A program made the position numbers and the translations under genes. Below, one piece after another: positions 32,635 through 42,817 of a DNA stretch of 64,000 nucleotides. Positions within the stretch are counted from its first letter, which is position 1. Every line of letters starts with the position of its first letter. The notes beneath the pieces are model-generated. The model saw only the letters and a program-made list of their open reading frames with translations. It did no database searches and was not told the origin of the DNA. This stretch comes from Pseudomonadales bacterium (GTDB taxonomy: Bacteria > Pseudomonadota > Gammaproteobacteria > Pseudomonadales > Azotimanducaceae): positions 1 to 64,000 of the forward strand of contig JANQKS010000106.1 of assembly GCA_028281005.1 (NCBI GenBank), given 5' to 3'.

Positions 32635-33978
32635 ATGAGCATGCGCGCAGCAGTTATTGGTTTTGGTGTCACCGGCGAGTCCGTCGTGCGTCACCTGCGC
32701 GGGCGTGGGGTTGATGTGGTCGTTTTGGATACTCGAGCGTCGCGCCAGACTCAGTTCGACGATGTGTCGTTTATGTGGGAATGCCAACGCTGGCCTGGCT
32801 TGTCGGTGGATTTCGCCGTGGTCAGCCCCGGATTGTCTTTGGAACACTGCCTGGTGGCGGGTGCTGCTGCGGCCGGGGTCACGCTGTGTAGTGATATTGA
32901 CCTATTTTTCGACGCGGTCACCGCGCCCGTGCTGGGGGTGACCGGTACCAACGGCAAAAGCACGGTAGTTAGCCTGGCCGGCCACCTCCTGAACAGCGCT
33001 GGCTTGTCTTGTGGCATGGGCGGCAATTTAGGCGTTGCTGCGCTGGACCTACTTGCTCCCGAACATCAGTGTTACGTGCTGGAGCTATCCAGTTTTCAGC
33101 TGGAGCGCAGCAAACAGCAACCTTTCCAGGCGGCGGCAGTGCTCAACTTAACCGAAGATCATCTGGACAGACACGGTGACATGCAACGATACGCAGCGGC
33201 CAAACATCGTATCTATCACCATGCCGAACGCTGTATTTACAACCGCCAAGATCCGCTAACCCAGCCTCAAGACGCAGAGCGTGTCGTCAGCTTTGGTCTG
33301 GACCAACCGCCTTCTACGCAAGATTGGGGTGTCGTGGAAAGCCGCAGTGGCGCAGCGACGTCCGAACGGGCGCTCACCCGTGGCACACAAGTTTTATGTA
33401 TGACGCAAGCGTTACCCCTGACCGGTGCGCACAACGAGCTCAACGTATTGGCCGCCTGCGCCTTGGTGGATGAGCATCTCAGTTTCACCCAAATACGTGC
33501 GGGTTTGGGGGCGTTTACGGGCCTGCCACATCGTTTTGAAACCGTGGCTGAGGTTGACGGCGCCATCTACATCAACGACTCAAAAGCCACCAACCTGGGT
33601 GCCACCATGGCGGCGTTGGCAGGTATGCCATGCACGGATCAGGTCATTTTAATAGCCGGCGGAGATGCCAAGGGTGTGGATCTGTCTCCGTTGGCTGATG
33701 TGTTAAGAGGGCGCGTGCGTGAAGTGCTGACGATTGGTCGGGACGGTCCTGCGCTCGGTGCGGTCGCAGACCAGACCGGTGTAGCCCACCGCGCTTGCGA
33801 CAGTCTTGCGGACGCGGTGCGCGCAGCGCATCAAGTTGCCCAGGCGGGCGATAGCGTGTTGTTGTCGCCGGCCTGCGCCAGCCTGGATATGTTCGACAAC
33901 TATATGCAGCGCGGCGAACAGTTTGCGGCCGCGGTGCGCAGCCTCACGGCTAACGCTTCTGATGCGGGGCTAACCTAG
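32635..33978 (+). CDS. murD: UDP-MurNAc-L-Ala: D-Glu ligase
   Basis: GVTGTNGKSTVVSLAGHLL; INDSKATNLGAT; start chosen near MSMRAAVIGFGVTGESV. Confidence 0.96.
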   Translation: MSMRAAVIGFGVTGESVVRHLRGRGVDVVVLDTRASRQTQFDDVSFMWECQRWPGLSVDFAVVSPGLSLEHCLVAGAAAAGVTLCSDIDLFFDAVTAPVLGVTGTNGKSTVVSLAGHLLNSAGLSCGMGGNLGVAALDLLAPEHQCYVLELSSFQLERSKQQPFQAAAVLNLTEDHLDRHGDMQRYAAAKHRIYHHAERCIYNRQDPLTQPQDAERVVSFGLDQPPSTQDWGVVESRSGAATSERALTRGTQVLCMTQALPLTGAHNELNVLAACALVDEHLSFTQIRAGLGAFTGLPHRFETVAEVDGAIYINDSKATNLGATMAALAGMPCTDQVILIAGGDAKGVDLSPLADVLRGRVREVLTIGRDGPALGAVADQTGVAHRACDSLADAVRAAHQVAQAGDSVLLSPACASLDMFDNYMQRGEQFAAAVRSLTANASDAGLT

Positions 33979-35091
33979 ATGGCTTCGTCTTCTCAAGGCT
34001 TGCGCATCGCTCCGCTGGTCATCCCGTGGGCGGCGTTGCTGACGGTGGGCACGGTCATGGTGGGTTCCGCCGCGATTGCCCTCGGTGGCAGCTATTTAAG
34101 CAAACACCTGGTATTCCTCGGCGTTGCAGGTGTGGCCAGCGTCATCGTCTACGCCGTACCGCCGAGTTGGTGGCACCGATTGTATCTGCTTGGATGGCTG
34201 GCTTCGGCGCTGGTTGCGGTGTTGGTGCTTATCCCGGGGGTGGGCTACGAGGTAAATGGCGCCCAACGTTGGATCAGGTTGGGTGGGTTTTCCCTGCAAG
34301 CGGCGGAGGTGGCAAAGTTTGGTTTGGGCATCTACCTGGCGGGCTACTTAAGCCGCCATCATGAGAAGCTTCGAAGTGACCCGGAAGTGCTGTTTGTGCC
34401 GCTGTGCATGATAGGTGTGGTGTGTGGGTTGCTGATCGCGCAGCCCGATCTCGGTTCTGCGGTGGTCATAGTGGCCGCCAGTGTAGGCTTATTGTTCCTG
34501 GCCGGGGCGAAGCTGCGTTATTTCCTGTTGATTGTTGTGTTGGGCGCTGCAGCTTTGGCCGCCTTGGTGATGTTTGCGCCGTACCGCATGCAACGTCTGA
34601 TTGCCTTTCTCGACCCATGGTCCGTGGCGTTTGGCAGTGGCTACCAATTGACCCAAGCGCTGATTGCTTTTGGCCGTGGTGAGTGGTTTGGCCTTGGGCT
34701 TGGGGAAGGGGTGCAGAAGTTGTACTACTTGCCCGAAGCGCACAACGATTTCATCTTTGCAGTGGTGGCGGAAGAGCTAGGCGGCGTTGGCGCTATCTTG
34801 TTGGCGTTGCTGTTGTGCTACCTGGTTGTGCAGGTGTTCTTGCTGGCCCGGCGCCATATTCAGAATCGAGCCTACTTTGCCGGCATGGTGGCCTACTTTG
34901 CCGGGCTGGTACTAGGCATACAGTTCCTGGTAAATCTTGGTGTAAATACCGGTGTCCTACCTACCAAGGGTCTAACCTTACCCTTTGTCAGCTACGGCGG
35001 TAACAGTCTCATCATCTCCTGTGCTTTATTGGCGTTGGTACTGCGCACATCCCAGGAGAGTTTGGTCAAAGCCGGAGGTCGACGTGGCTGA
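33979..35091 (+). CDS. ftsW: Lipid II polymerase/flippase-family FtsW (SEDS)
   Basis: SEDS family; [37 protein letters not shown]. Confidence 0.96.
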   Translation: MASSSQGLRIAPLVIPWAALLTVGTVMVGSAAIALGGSYLSKHLVFLGVAGVASVIVYAVPPSWWHRLYLLGWLASALVAVLVLIPGVGYEVNGAQRWIRLGGFSLQAAEVAKFGLGIYLAGYLSRHHEKLRSDPEVLFVPLCMIGVVCGLLIAQPDLGSAVVIVAASVGLLFLAGAKLRYFLLIVVLGAAALAALVMFAPYRMQRLIAFLDPWSVAFGSGYQLTQALIAFGRGEWFGLGLGEGVQKLYYLPEAHNDFIFAVVAEELGGVGAILLALLLCYLVVQVFLLARRHIQNRAYFAGMVAYFAGLVLGIQFLVNLGVNTGVLPTKGLTLPFVSYGGNSLIISCALLALVLRTSQESLVKAGGRRG

Positions 35092-36502
35092 GCCGGTGAC
35101 CTACCAAGTGCCGGAGATGGGGCGTATCCGCTGCATTCATTTTGTCGGTATTGGCGGCGCGGGTATGTGTGGTATCGCTGAAGTGCTGATTAATCAGGGT
35201 TACCAAGTGACCGGCTCCGATGTGCGCGCTTCGGAAAACACTGCACGCCTGATCGAAAAAGGCGCTGTGGTGCACATTGGTCATGATGCGCAGTGGGTGG
35301 CAAACGCCGACGTGGTGGTCATCTCTAGCGCCGTGGCTGAGGACAATCCGGAGGTGCAGGCGGCCCATCAGCAGCGGACACCGGTGGTTCCCAGAGCGGA
35401 AATGTTGGGGGAGTTGATGCGTTACCGTCACGGTATCGCTGTGGCAGGTACCCATGGTAAAACCACCACCACCAGTTTAATCACGGAAATATTCCGCTGC
35501 GCGGGATTGTCACCAACATTTGTTATCGGCGGTTTGCTCAACAGTGCTGGTACCAATGCCGAGCTCGGTATGGGGCGTTATCTGATCGCCGAAGCGGACG
35601 AATCTGATGCGTCGTTTCTGCGTTTACAACCGATGTCGGCGGTGATCACCAACATCGACAAGGACCACATGTCGACCTACGGCAACGATTTTGGTGTGCT
35701 CAAAGAAACTTTCATCGAGTTTGTGCATCGGTTGCCTTTTTACGGCACTGTGGCGTTGTGTGTCGATGATGCGGATGTGGTTGATATCTTGCCGCAACTG
35801 GCGCGGCCGGTATTGACTTATGGATTATCTGCAGAGGCGCAGTTTCGCGCGCATAACATACAAGCCAACGGTAAAGCCTGGACATTTTCCGTCGATCGCG
35901 GCGAGTTAGGCCCAAGCCTAGACATCAGCCTGGCCATTCCCGGAGAACACAACGTTTTAAACGCCACTGCTGCCGTTGCCATCGCCACCGACGAAGGCAT
36001 TGCGGATGCCCACATCATTGCCGGTTTGTCCGGCTTTGCCGGTGTGGATCGGCGCTTCCAAGTCACTGAAAAGATCAAAATTGGCGCCAACCGCGTCATC
36101 CTGGTGGACGATTATGGACATCACCCCACAGAAGTGGCGGCGGTGATTGCAACTGCACGCAAAGTGTGGCCTCAAGCGCGTTTGGCGATGCTTTATCAAC
36201 CGCACCGGTATTCCCGTACACGGGATTTGTTTGAAGATTTTGTTCGCGTCCTGAATGAAGTGGATGCGCTCATGTTGGTGGACGTTTATGCCGCCGGCGA
36301 ACCTTCGATAGCAGGGGCTGATGGCGCCGCGTTGGCCCATGCCATACGCCAGCGCGGTCAGTTAAGCCCGATGTTTGCGCAGCATCCGGAAGAAGCGCTC
36401 GAGCTGTTGGAAACATTTACCAGCGGACAAGATGTGCTGCTGGTGCAAGGCGCCGGGAACGTCAGCCAGATCTCTAACCAGCTGAGGCAGGAACGTGTCT
36501 AG
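35084..36502 (+). CDS. murC: UDP-MurNAc: L-Ala ligase
   Basis: [32 protein letters not shown] start preceded by ggaggt. Confidence 0.96.
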   Translation: MAEPVTYQVPEMGRIRCIHFVGIGGAGMCGIAEVLINQGYQVTGSDVRASENTARLIEKGAVVHIGHDAQWVANADVVVISSAVAEDNPEVQAAHQQRTPVVPRAEMLGELMRYRHGIAVAGTHGKTTTTSLITEIFRCAGLSPTFVIGGLLNSAGTNAELGMGRYLIAEADESDASFLRLQPMSAVITNIDKDHMSTYGNDFGVLKETFIEFVHRLPFYGTVALCVDDADVVDILPQLARPVLTYGLSAEAQFRAHNIQANGKAWTFSVDRGELGPSLDISLAIPGEHNVLNATAAVAIATDEGIADAHIIAGLSGFAGVDRRFQVTEKIKIGANRVILVDDYGHHPTEVAAVIATARKVWPQARLAMLYQPHRYSRTRDLFEDFVRVLNEVDALMLVDVYAAGEPSIAGADGAALAHAIRQRGQLSPMFAQHPEEALELLETFTSGQDVLLVQGAGNVSQISNQLRQERV

Positions 36503-37310
36503 CGCTGCCGCAAAGTACTCGCAACGGCTGCTGAGTAGAGTCTTGCTGGTGCTGACGCTGGTGTCCATCGTGGTGTTGTGTGCCGGGATATGGCGGATGT
36601 TAGACGTACCGCTGCGCGGGTTTGTTATTGACGGTGAACTGACCGGCGGAGAACGTCTGGAGCTGCAACAGGCGCTGGCCACCATGCAGTTGCGTGGCAT
36701 CTTGTCGACGTCGCTGACGTCGGTGGCCCAAACCGTGCGGGCGCTACCCTGGGCGCGTGAGATTAGCGTAAGGCGTCAATGGCCGGACAAGCTAGTCGTG
36801 ACCTTACACAAAGCCAACCCTGTGGCGCGCTGGGGAGAAGATCAATATTTATCTGCGTTTGGCGATTTGTTGAGTTTGCCGGACAACTATGTCGGCTTGC
36901 CGCGCTTCGATGTCAGTGTGGCCAGTCCGGTCGCGGCTATGGAAGTGTATCGGTTACTTGATCAAATTCTCGCGCGAGAGAATCTTTCCATACAAGAGCT
37001 TCAGCAGAATCCCCAGGGCGAATGGCGTCTTAGTCTGGTGCGGGGACCGCTGGTGGTGCTGGGTGCGGAGCAGCTGAACGAACGTATGCACCGTTTTCTG
37101 CTGTTGTACCGGCGAGTACTGAGCCAAGAGGAACAACCGGCAGCGTACATCGACGCGCGTTATACCAATGGCTTGGCCGTGCGCTACGTTGAGCCGCTAG
37201 CGGCAGACAACCCGCAAATCAGCGCTGCAAGCGTCGACGCGGCACCTCCAGCTTGGGTGGCGCGCAACCAACCAACGACTTTAATCGAGGAAGAACCCAG
37301 TGGCGGCTGA
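36495..37310 (+). CDS. ftsQ: Cell division protein FtsQ
   Basis: TM + POTRA domain ([35 protein letters not shown]); between murC and ftsA. Confidence 0.95.
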   Translation: MSSAAAKYSQRLLSRVLLVLTLVSIVVLCAGIWRMLDVPLRGFVIDGELTGGERLELQQALATMQLRGILSTSLTSVAQTVRALPWAREISVRRQWPDKLVVTLHKANPVARWGEDQYLSAFGDLLSLPDNYVGLPRFDVSVASPVAAMEVYRLLDQILARENLSIQELQQNPQGEWRLSLVRGPLVVLGAEQLNERMHRFLLLYRRVLSQEEQPAAYIDARYTNGLAVRYVEPLAADNPQISAASVDAAPPAWVARNQPTTLIEEEPSGG

Positions 37311-38529
37311 ACCCGAGTTACCCAAGATCGTCGGTCTCGACATCGGCACCAACAAGGTGGCTTGTATCGTGGCTGAAGTGAACAGCGACGGTGAGCTGGA
37401 GATCATTGGTATCGGCACCCATCACTCACGCGGCCTCAAAAAAGGTGTGGTGGTGAATATCGAGTCTACCGTGCAGTCGATTCAGCGCGCCGTTGAAGAA
37501 GCAGAGCTGATGGCCGGCTGCACCATCGACGCCGTATATGCGGGTATCGCCGGTAGTCACATCCGCTCGCTGAATTCTCACGGGATTGTCGCCATTCGTG
37601 ATCGTGAGGTGTACGCCCAGGACGTTGAGCGAGTCATTGATGCCGCCCAAGCCATGGCGATACCCGCCGATCAGAAAATCCTGCATGTACTACCCCAAGA
37701 ATATGTCATTGATAGCCAGGAAGGCGTGAAAGAACCGTTGGGGATGTCAGGTGTGCGCCTGGAAGCCAAGGTGCACATGGTGACGTGTGCCGTAAATGCA
37801 GCTCAGAACATAGAAAAGTGTATTGAACGCTGCGGGTTGCAGGTTAACGATGTCATCTTGGAGCAGTTGGCCTCCAGTTATTCGATTCTCACGGAAGATG
37901 AGCGTGAGTTAGGTGTGTGCATTGTCGATATCGGCGGCGGCACAACTGACATTGCGGTATTTACCGGCGGAGCCATCCGGCACACCGCGGTAATCCCCAT
38001 AGCGGGTGATCAGGTGACTAACGATATCGCTATGGCTTTACGTACACCAACGCAAAATGCGGAAGACCTAAAAATAAAATATGCCTGCGCCTTAACTCAA
38101 CTGGCGCGGGTGGACGAAATTATCAAGGTGCCTGGGGTTGGCGATAAGCCTGCTCGGGAATTGTCTCGTCAGTCGTTGGCGGAAGTGGTTGAGCCCCGCT
38201 ATGACGAGCTTTTTACCTTGATACAGGCGGAACTGCGTCGCAGCGGTTTCGAGGACCTGATTGCAGCCGGCATCGTTCTCACCGGTGGCGCTGCAAAAAT
38301 GGAGGGCGTGATCGAGCTAGCGGAAGAGATCTTCCACATGCCGGTCAGTCTGGGCGTGCCGCGTAACGTGGCAGGGTTGAAGGACATCGTACGTAACCCG
38401 GTCTACGCAACTGGCGTTGGCTTGTTGCAGTACGGGTTGGAACGAGAAAAAGAGATGCCCACAAAACGTAACTCCCGCAAGGGTGGCGCGTTAACAAGGG
38501 TGAAACACTGGATAAGCGAAAATTTTTAG
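37300..38529 (+). CDS. ftsA: Cell division protein FtsA
   Basis: VGLDIGTNKVACIVAEV; DIGGGTTDIAVF. Confidence 0.98.
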   Translation: MAAEPELPKIVGLDIGTNKVACIVAEVNSDGELEIIGIGTHHSRGLKKGVVVNIESTVQSIQRAVEEAELMAGCTIDAVYAGIAGSHIRSLNSHGIVAIRDREVYAQDVERVIDAAQAMAIPADQKILHVLPQEYVIDSQEGVKEPLGMSGVRLEAKVHMVTCAVNAAQNIEKCIERCGLQVNDVILEQLASSYSILTEDERELGVCIVDIGGGTTDIAVFTGGAIRHTAVIPIAGDQVTNDIAMALRTPTQNAEDLKIKYACALTQLARVDEIIKVPGVGDKPARELSRQSLAEVVEPRYDELFTLIQAELRRSGFEDLIAAGIVLTGGAAKMEGVIELAEEIFHMPVSLGVPRNVAGLKDIVRNPVYATGVGLLQYGLEREKEMPTKRNSRKGGALTRVKHWISENF

Positions 38530-38544
38530 CTGGAGATATATACG

Positions 38545-39696
38545 ATGTTTGAATTGGTCGACAGCGCGCCACAAAGCGCGGTTATAAAGGTAATTGGGGT
38601 CGGTGGTGGCGGCGGTAACGCTGTGCAACACATGGTCTCGAAACAAGTGGACGGCGTGGATTTTATTGCCGCCAATACGGATGCGCAGGCTTTAAAAAGC
38701 CTGGATGCTCAAACCACGCTGCAAATTGGCAGTGGTATTACCAAGGGCCTCGGCGCGGGTGCGAACCCAGAGGTGGGTCGAGCGGCAGCGGTGGAAGACC
38801 GCGACCGCATCGGCGAGGTATTGTCCGGTGCCGACATGGTGTTTATCACTGCCGGTATGGGTGGTGGGACAGGCACAGGTGCGGCACCCATTGTAGCGGA
38901 AGTGGCGCGCGAACTGGATATCCTCACCGTTGCCGTGGTAACCAAACCGTTTAACTTTGAGAAACGCAAAGACGTGGCGGACCTGGGTATACGCGAATTG
39001 TCGCAGCACGTGGATTCGCTCATCACCATCCCCAATGAAAAATTGTTGGCGGTGTTAGGAGAACGAACCAGCATGCTGGATGCGTTCAGCGCTGCCAACG
39101 ATGTGTTGTTGGGTGCGGTGCAAGGTATCGCGGATCTGATCATACGGCCGGGTATGATCAACGTGGATTTTGCCGATGTACGTACCGTGATGTCGGAGAT
39201 GGGTATGGCGATGATGGGCACCGGGCGGTCGTCTGGTGAAAACCGGGCCCGGGACGCAGCGGAAGCCGCGATCCGTTCCCCTCTTCTGGAAGATGTCGAC
39301 TTGCACGGTGCACGCGGCATTCTGGTGAACGTCACCGCAGGACCGGACCTCAACATTGGCGAATTCACCGACGTTGGCAACATTGTTGAAGACTTCGCCT
39401 CCTCTTCCGCGACTGTGGTTGTGGGTACCGTCATCGATCCGGACATGGGTGAAGAGCTGAAGGTAACGGTGGTCGCTACCGGTCTCGGGGAAGAGGAAAT
39501 CCCGAGCATCGTGGTGGACAACACAACCGTGGCGCAACAAGCATTAGACGGCCAAGTTGACTACGCACAACTGGATCGTCCTGCGTTTGCTCGTCATCAA
39601 AGTAGCATGCAACAAGACAATCTCGCGGAAGACCAAGACGGCCAAGACCTAGATTACCTGGATATCCCGGCCTTTTTGCGCCGCCAGGCGGACTAA
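38545..39696 (+). CDS. ftsZ: Cell division protein FtsZ
   Basis: GGGTGTGAAPIVAEVAREL; C-terminal DYLDIPAFLRRQAD. Confidence 0.99.
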   Translation: MFELVDSAPQSAVIKVIGVGGGGGNAVQHMVSKQVDGVDFIAANTDAQALKSLDAQTTLQIGSGITKGLGAGANPEVGRAAAVEDRDRIGEVLSGADMVFITAGMGGGTGTGAAPIVAEVARELDILTVAVVTKPFNFEKRKDVADLGIRELSQHVDSLITIPNEKLLAVLGERTSMLDAFSAANDVLLGAVQGIADLIIRPGMINVDFADVRTVMSEMGMAMMGTGRSSGENRARDAAEAAIRSPLLEDVDLHGARGILVNVTAGPDLNIGEFTDVGNIVEDFASSSATVVVGTVIDPDMGEELKVTVVATGLGEEEIPSIVVDNTTVAQQALDGQVDYAQLDRPAFARHQSSMQQDNLAEDQDGQDLDYLDIPAFLRRQAD

Positions 39697-39740
39697 GCGT
39701 CGCTGACTCCCGGTCGCAACGCTGTCGTTTCTCCAGCTTC

Positions 39741-39777
39741 GGCGCACAACGCTTGGCCGCGTTGTGCGCCCTGTTTT
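39741..39777 (+). terminator. Intrinsic terminator downstream of ftsZ
   Basis: ggcgcacaacgc-ttggcc-gcgttgtgcgcc perfect 12-bp stem followed by ctgtttta. Confidence 0.8.
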
Positions 39778-39882
39778 AAAAGGCGGAGAAAGGCAGGTTT
39801 TGATACAAAATGAAACAAAAAGTGCGGCATGGTCCATAGTGTGGGCTGCTATGCCTTTGCTACCATGCGCCGCCGTATGTCT

Positions 39883-40806
39883 ATGACAAATTCATTACAA
39901 CAACGCACCCTGAACAACACCATCCGCGCCACCGGCGTCGGATTGCACACGGGTGAAAAAGTGTATGTAACACTGCGCCCCGCACCGGTGGATACCGGGA
40001 TTGTGTTTGTGCGTTCGGACCTAGCGAATGCGGTTGAGCTCAAAGCCCATGCCCTCAATGTAGGGACCACCACCATGGCGACCTCATTGACGGATGGTAG
40101 CCATGAAATATCCACCATTGAACACTTGATGTCCGCCTTTGCCGGGCTCGGCATCGACAACGCCATTGTTGAAGTCAGCGCTCCGGAATTGCCGATTATG
40201 GACGGCAGCGCCGCCCCCTTTGTGTTTTTGCTGCAATCCGCAGGGATTGCTGAGCAGAACGCCGCCAAAAAGTTTGTGCGGATCTTAGAGCCGGTGCGTA
40301 TCGAACAGGGCGATGTATATGCGGAGCTTACCCCGCATGATGGTTTTCAGCTGAATTACACGCTGAAATACGAACACCCGGTGTTCAAGAAACATGAACA
40401 CACGGTGTGTGTAGATTTTTCGTCCACGGCCTATGTCAAAGAAGTGAGCCGTGCCCGCACCTTCGGCTTCCTCGCCGATTATGAAAAGCTGCGCTCCATG
40501 AACCTGGCCAAAGGTGGCAGCTTAGACAACGCTGTGGTGGTAGATGACTATCGGATACTCAACGAGGAAGGGCTGCGTTTGGAAGATGAGTTTGTCAAAC
40601 ACAAGATTCTTGACGCCATCGGTGATCTTTATTTGCTTGGGCACAGTCTGATTGGGCGGTTTACCGGACATAAGTCTGGACATGGACCGAATAATTTGTT
40701 GCTGCGGAAGCTGCTGGAAACGCCAACCTCCTATGACATTGTGACGTTTGACGACATCGCAACGGCTCCAATCGCTTATTCCAAACCGCTGCTGGCCAGC
40801 GCCTGA
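39883..40806 (+). CDS. lpxC: UDP-3-O-acyl-N-acetylglucosamine deacetylase
   Basis: [52 protein letters not shown]. Confidence 0.98.
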   Translation: MTNSLQQRTLNNTIRATGVGLHTGEKVYVTLRPAPVDTGIVFVRSDLANAVELKAHALNVGTTTMATSLTDGSHEISTIEHLMSAFAGLGIDNAIVEVSAPELPIMDGSAAPFVFLLQSAGIAEQNAAKKFVRILEPVRIEQGDVYAELTPHDGFQLNYTLKYEHPVFKKHEHTVCVDFSSTAYVKEVSRARTFGFLADYEKLRSMNLAKGGSLDNAVVVDDYRILNEEGLRLEDEFVKHKILDAIGDLYLLGHSLIGRFTGHKSGHGPNNLLLRKLLETPTSYDIVTFDDIATAPIAYSKPLLASA

Positions 40807-40834
40807 TCCACCGCTCCTTGTTCCAATCTTTTTG

Positions 40835-40854
40835 AAAACGCTTTTTGGCGTTTT
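40835..40854 (+). terminator. Intrinsic terminator downstream of lpxC
   Basis: aaaacgc-tttttg-gcgtttt. Confidence 0.65.
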
Positions 40855-40880
40855 ACCGCTGTTGTTGGGTCGATCGAGAC

Positions 40881-40992
40881 GGCCCGGCCCGGGATGGTGC
40901 TGTTCAGGACCGCTGCGAGTCCATCCATGGACGCTGGCGCCTCGCCATCCATGGCTCGGAGCCTCCTGAACAGCACCATCCCGGACCGAGCC
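40881..40992 (-). repeat. Hairpin element copy D
   Basis: 21-bp perfect inner arms ccgggatggtgctgttcagga / tcctgaacagcaccatcccgg; core is the reverse complement of the A2/E type. Confidence 0.88.
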
Positions 40993-41147
40993 TCGCGTTA
41001 ACCTTGGGTCAGCGGTGAATCGCTGATTGGCGGTTTTAATAGTTGGGAAGTACTGCGTGGTGAATCAGGCGCTAGCCAACAGCAGTAGGCACTAACTGAC
41101 CGAAACCGCCACGAGTCGTCAGAACTTAGAAGCCGGGCGCCACCCAA

Positions 41148-41261
41148 GGTTCGAGGGTTGCCGGTCCCCGATCGGGAGGCTCTGCGCCAGGGACGGCGCA
41201 GCGCCAGCGTACAGGGATGTATTTACAGCGGTCCCGAGCGGGGACCGGCAACCCTCGAACC
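41148..41261 (+). repeat. Hairpin element copy E
   Basis: ggttcgagggttgccggtccccgatcggga / tcccgagcggggaccggcaaccctcgaacc, 29/30 paired. Confidence 0.9.
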
Positions 41262-41380
41262 GTGAACAAACCGGAAACGAAATTGACAGATGAGAATTGT
41301 GAACCGAGTCACGGATGATTAGCGACTAATGGAATGCTTCTGTACTGCTTCGCAGTAACTTCACACACCCCGTGGGAGAC

Positions 41381-41740
41381 TTAGGGTGAGTCGCTACTGA
41401 CTCGTAGTTTGAAGTCGGTCACACGGCTGAAACTGGACAGAGCTCTGAGCTGAGGGAGCAATTCCGGTAGTAGGAATCGCAGGCGTGTGGCCACGGCTGC
41501 GCTGTGACAGAGGATATGGGCGTTTGGCCCGCGGATGTCGGTGACTTCGACTTCGTAGCACAGCGGTGGGTCGATGAACGCGCGTAGTTCGGCGGTCCAT
41601 TGCTTTTGATTGGATGATGTTTTCAGCAGACGTTGTAATGGAGTAAATCGGCTGTGGCTTTCGTTCAGCAGATCATCTATTTTATGAGTCGACACTTGAG
41701 CTGGGTTCAAAGCTTCGTAGATCAGGACGAAGTATGGCAC
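41381..41740 (-). CDS. DciA/DUF721-family protein
   Basis: LNPAQVSTHKIDDLLNESHSRFTPLQRLLK...; small DUF721-like protein next to secA/lpxC. Confidence 0.65.
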   Translation of the reverse strand: MPYFVLIYEALNPAQVSTHKIDDLLNESHSRFTPLQRLLKTSSNQKQWTAELRAFIDPPLCYEVEVTDIRGPNAHILCHSAAVATRLRFLLPELLPQLRALSSFSRVTDFKLRVSSDSP

Positions 41741-41820
41741 AGACGTTTGGGGCTTGCTCCCAAGTTGCCCGCCAACTCAGCCGCAAGCTTGAAGATAAGC
41801 TGCATAATAAAAAGAACATC

Positions 41821-42729
41821 ATGAAGATCATTCTGCTACGCGACAAAGGAGTGCATCGCTCCGTGCAGATAAGCCGCCGGGTCCTGGCGGTGAGCGCTGG
41901 TTTAGCCTTCCTGTGTGGCGCCGTTTTTATCGGCGCCTTGTCGTTGTATGCCACCTCGGATGCGGTGGACGCGGAAGTGGTGGCCGAGTGGCAACAAAAG
42001 CTCATTGAACAGCGCGAAGAAGTGGAAACACTGCAGCGTAAAAGCCAGTTGCAGAGCGCTGCCGTGGGTCGCCAACTGGCCAGTATGCAAGCGCGTTTGT
42101 TGCGCATGGAAGCGATCGGCGCCCACATGGCCGATGCAGCCGATTTGCAAGGGAATGAATTTGACTTCACCACGCCCCCAGCGCAAGGGGGTCCTGTGGC
42201 GGGCCAACAGAAGGCCATGGATTGGGTGGATTTGGGCTCTGAGATCGACGAGCTGTCCAGTCAACTCAAACGCCGTGAATTGGAGCTCAGCATGCTTGAT
42301 CAGGTGTTGGTCAATGAAGAGATCACCAATACCTCTGAAGTGCGCGGCCGTCCGGTCACTTGGGGCTGGATGTCATCTCCTTTTGGGCAACGGGTAGACC
42401 CGATCAGCGGTAAAAACGCCTGGCATTCGGGTGTGGATTTTGCCGGTCGAGAAGGCTCCGATGTGATTGCGGTGGCCAGCGGCGTGGTGACCTTTGCCGG
42501 ACAGCGTTACGGTTACGGCAAGCTGGTAGAAATCAGCCATAGCAATGGTTATGTCACCCGCTATGCGCATCACAAATCTCTCCTGGTAGAGACCGGTGAG
42601 GTGGTGAAGAAAGGTGAGGTGATCGGCACCATGGGCAGCAGCGGTCGTTCTACAGGGCCGCACGTCCACTTCGAAGTGCTTAAAAACGGGCGTACGGTTG
42701 ACCCCGCGCGTTACGTCTCGGCGCGCTAG
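41821..42729 (+). CDS. M23-family (LytM) metallopeptidase
   Basis: HSGVDFAGREGSDVIAVASGVVTFAG; GSSGRSTGPHVHFEVLKNGRTVDP; start set to MKIILLRDKG. Confidence 0.93.
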   Translation: MKIILLRDKGVHRSVQISRRVLAVSAGLAFLCGAVFIGALSLYATSDAVDAEVVAEWQQKLIEQREEVETLQRKSQLQSAAVGRQLASMQARLLRMEAIGAHMADAADLQGNEFDFTTPPAQGGPVAGQQKAMDWVDLGSEIDELSSQLKRRELELSMLDQVLVNEEITNTSEVRGRPVTWGWMSSPFGQRVDPISGKNAWHSGVDFAGREGSDVIAVASGVVTFAGQRYGYGKLVEISHSNGYVTRYAHHKSLLVETGEVVKKGEVIGTMGSSGRSTGPHVHFEVLKNGRTVDPARYVSAR

Positions 42730-42817
42730 CTGGCGCCACAGCGGGAACAATTCCTTTTTCCCATTGCCTAAGTGCCGGTACAATGCCGCCACCTAACTTT
42801 CCTCGATAACAGTCTCT

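Noticed and set aside
38709-39524. 271-aa minus-strand ORF within ftsZ
   Set aside because: Ser/Thr/Pro-rich low-complexity antisense translation fully inside ftsZ; a GC-rich frame artefact.
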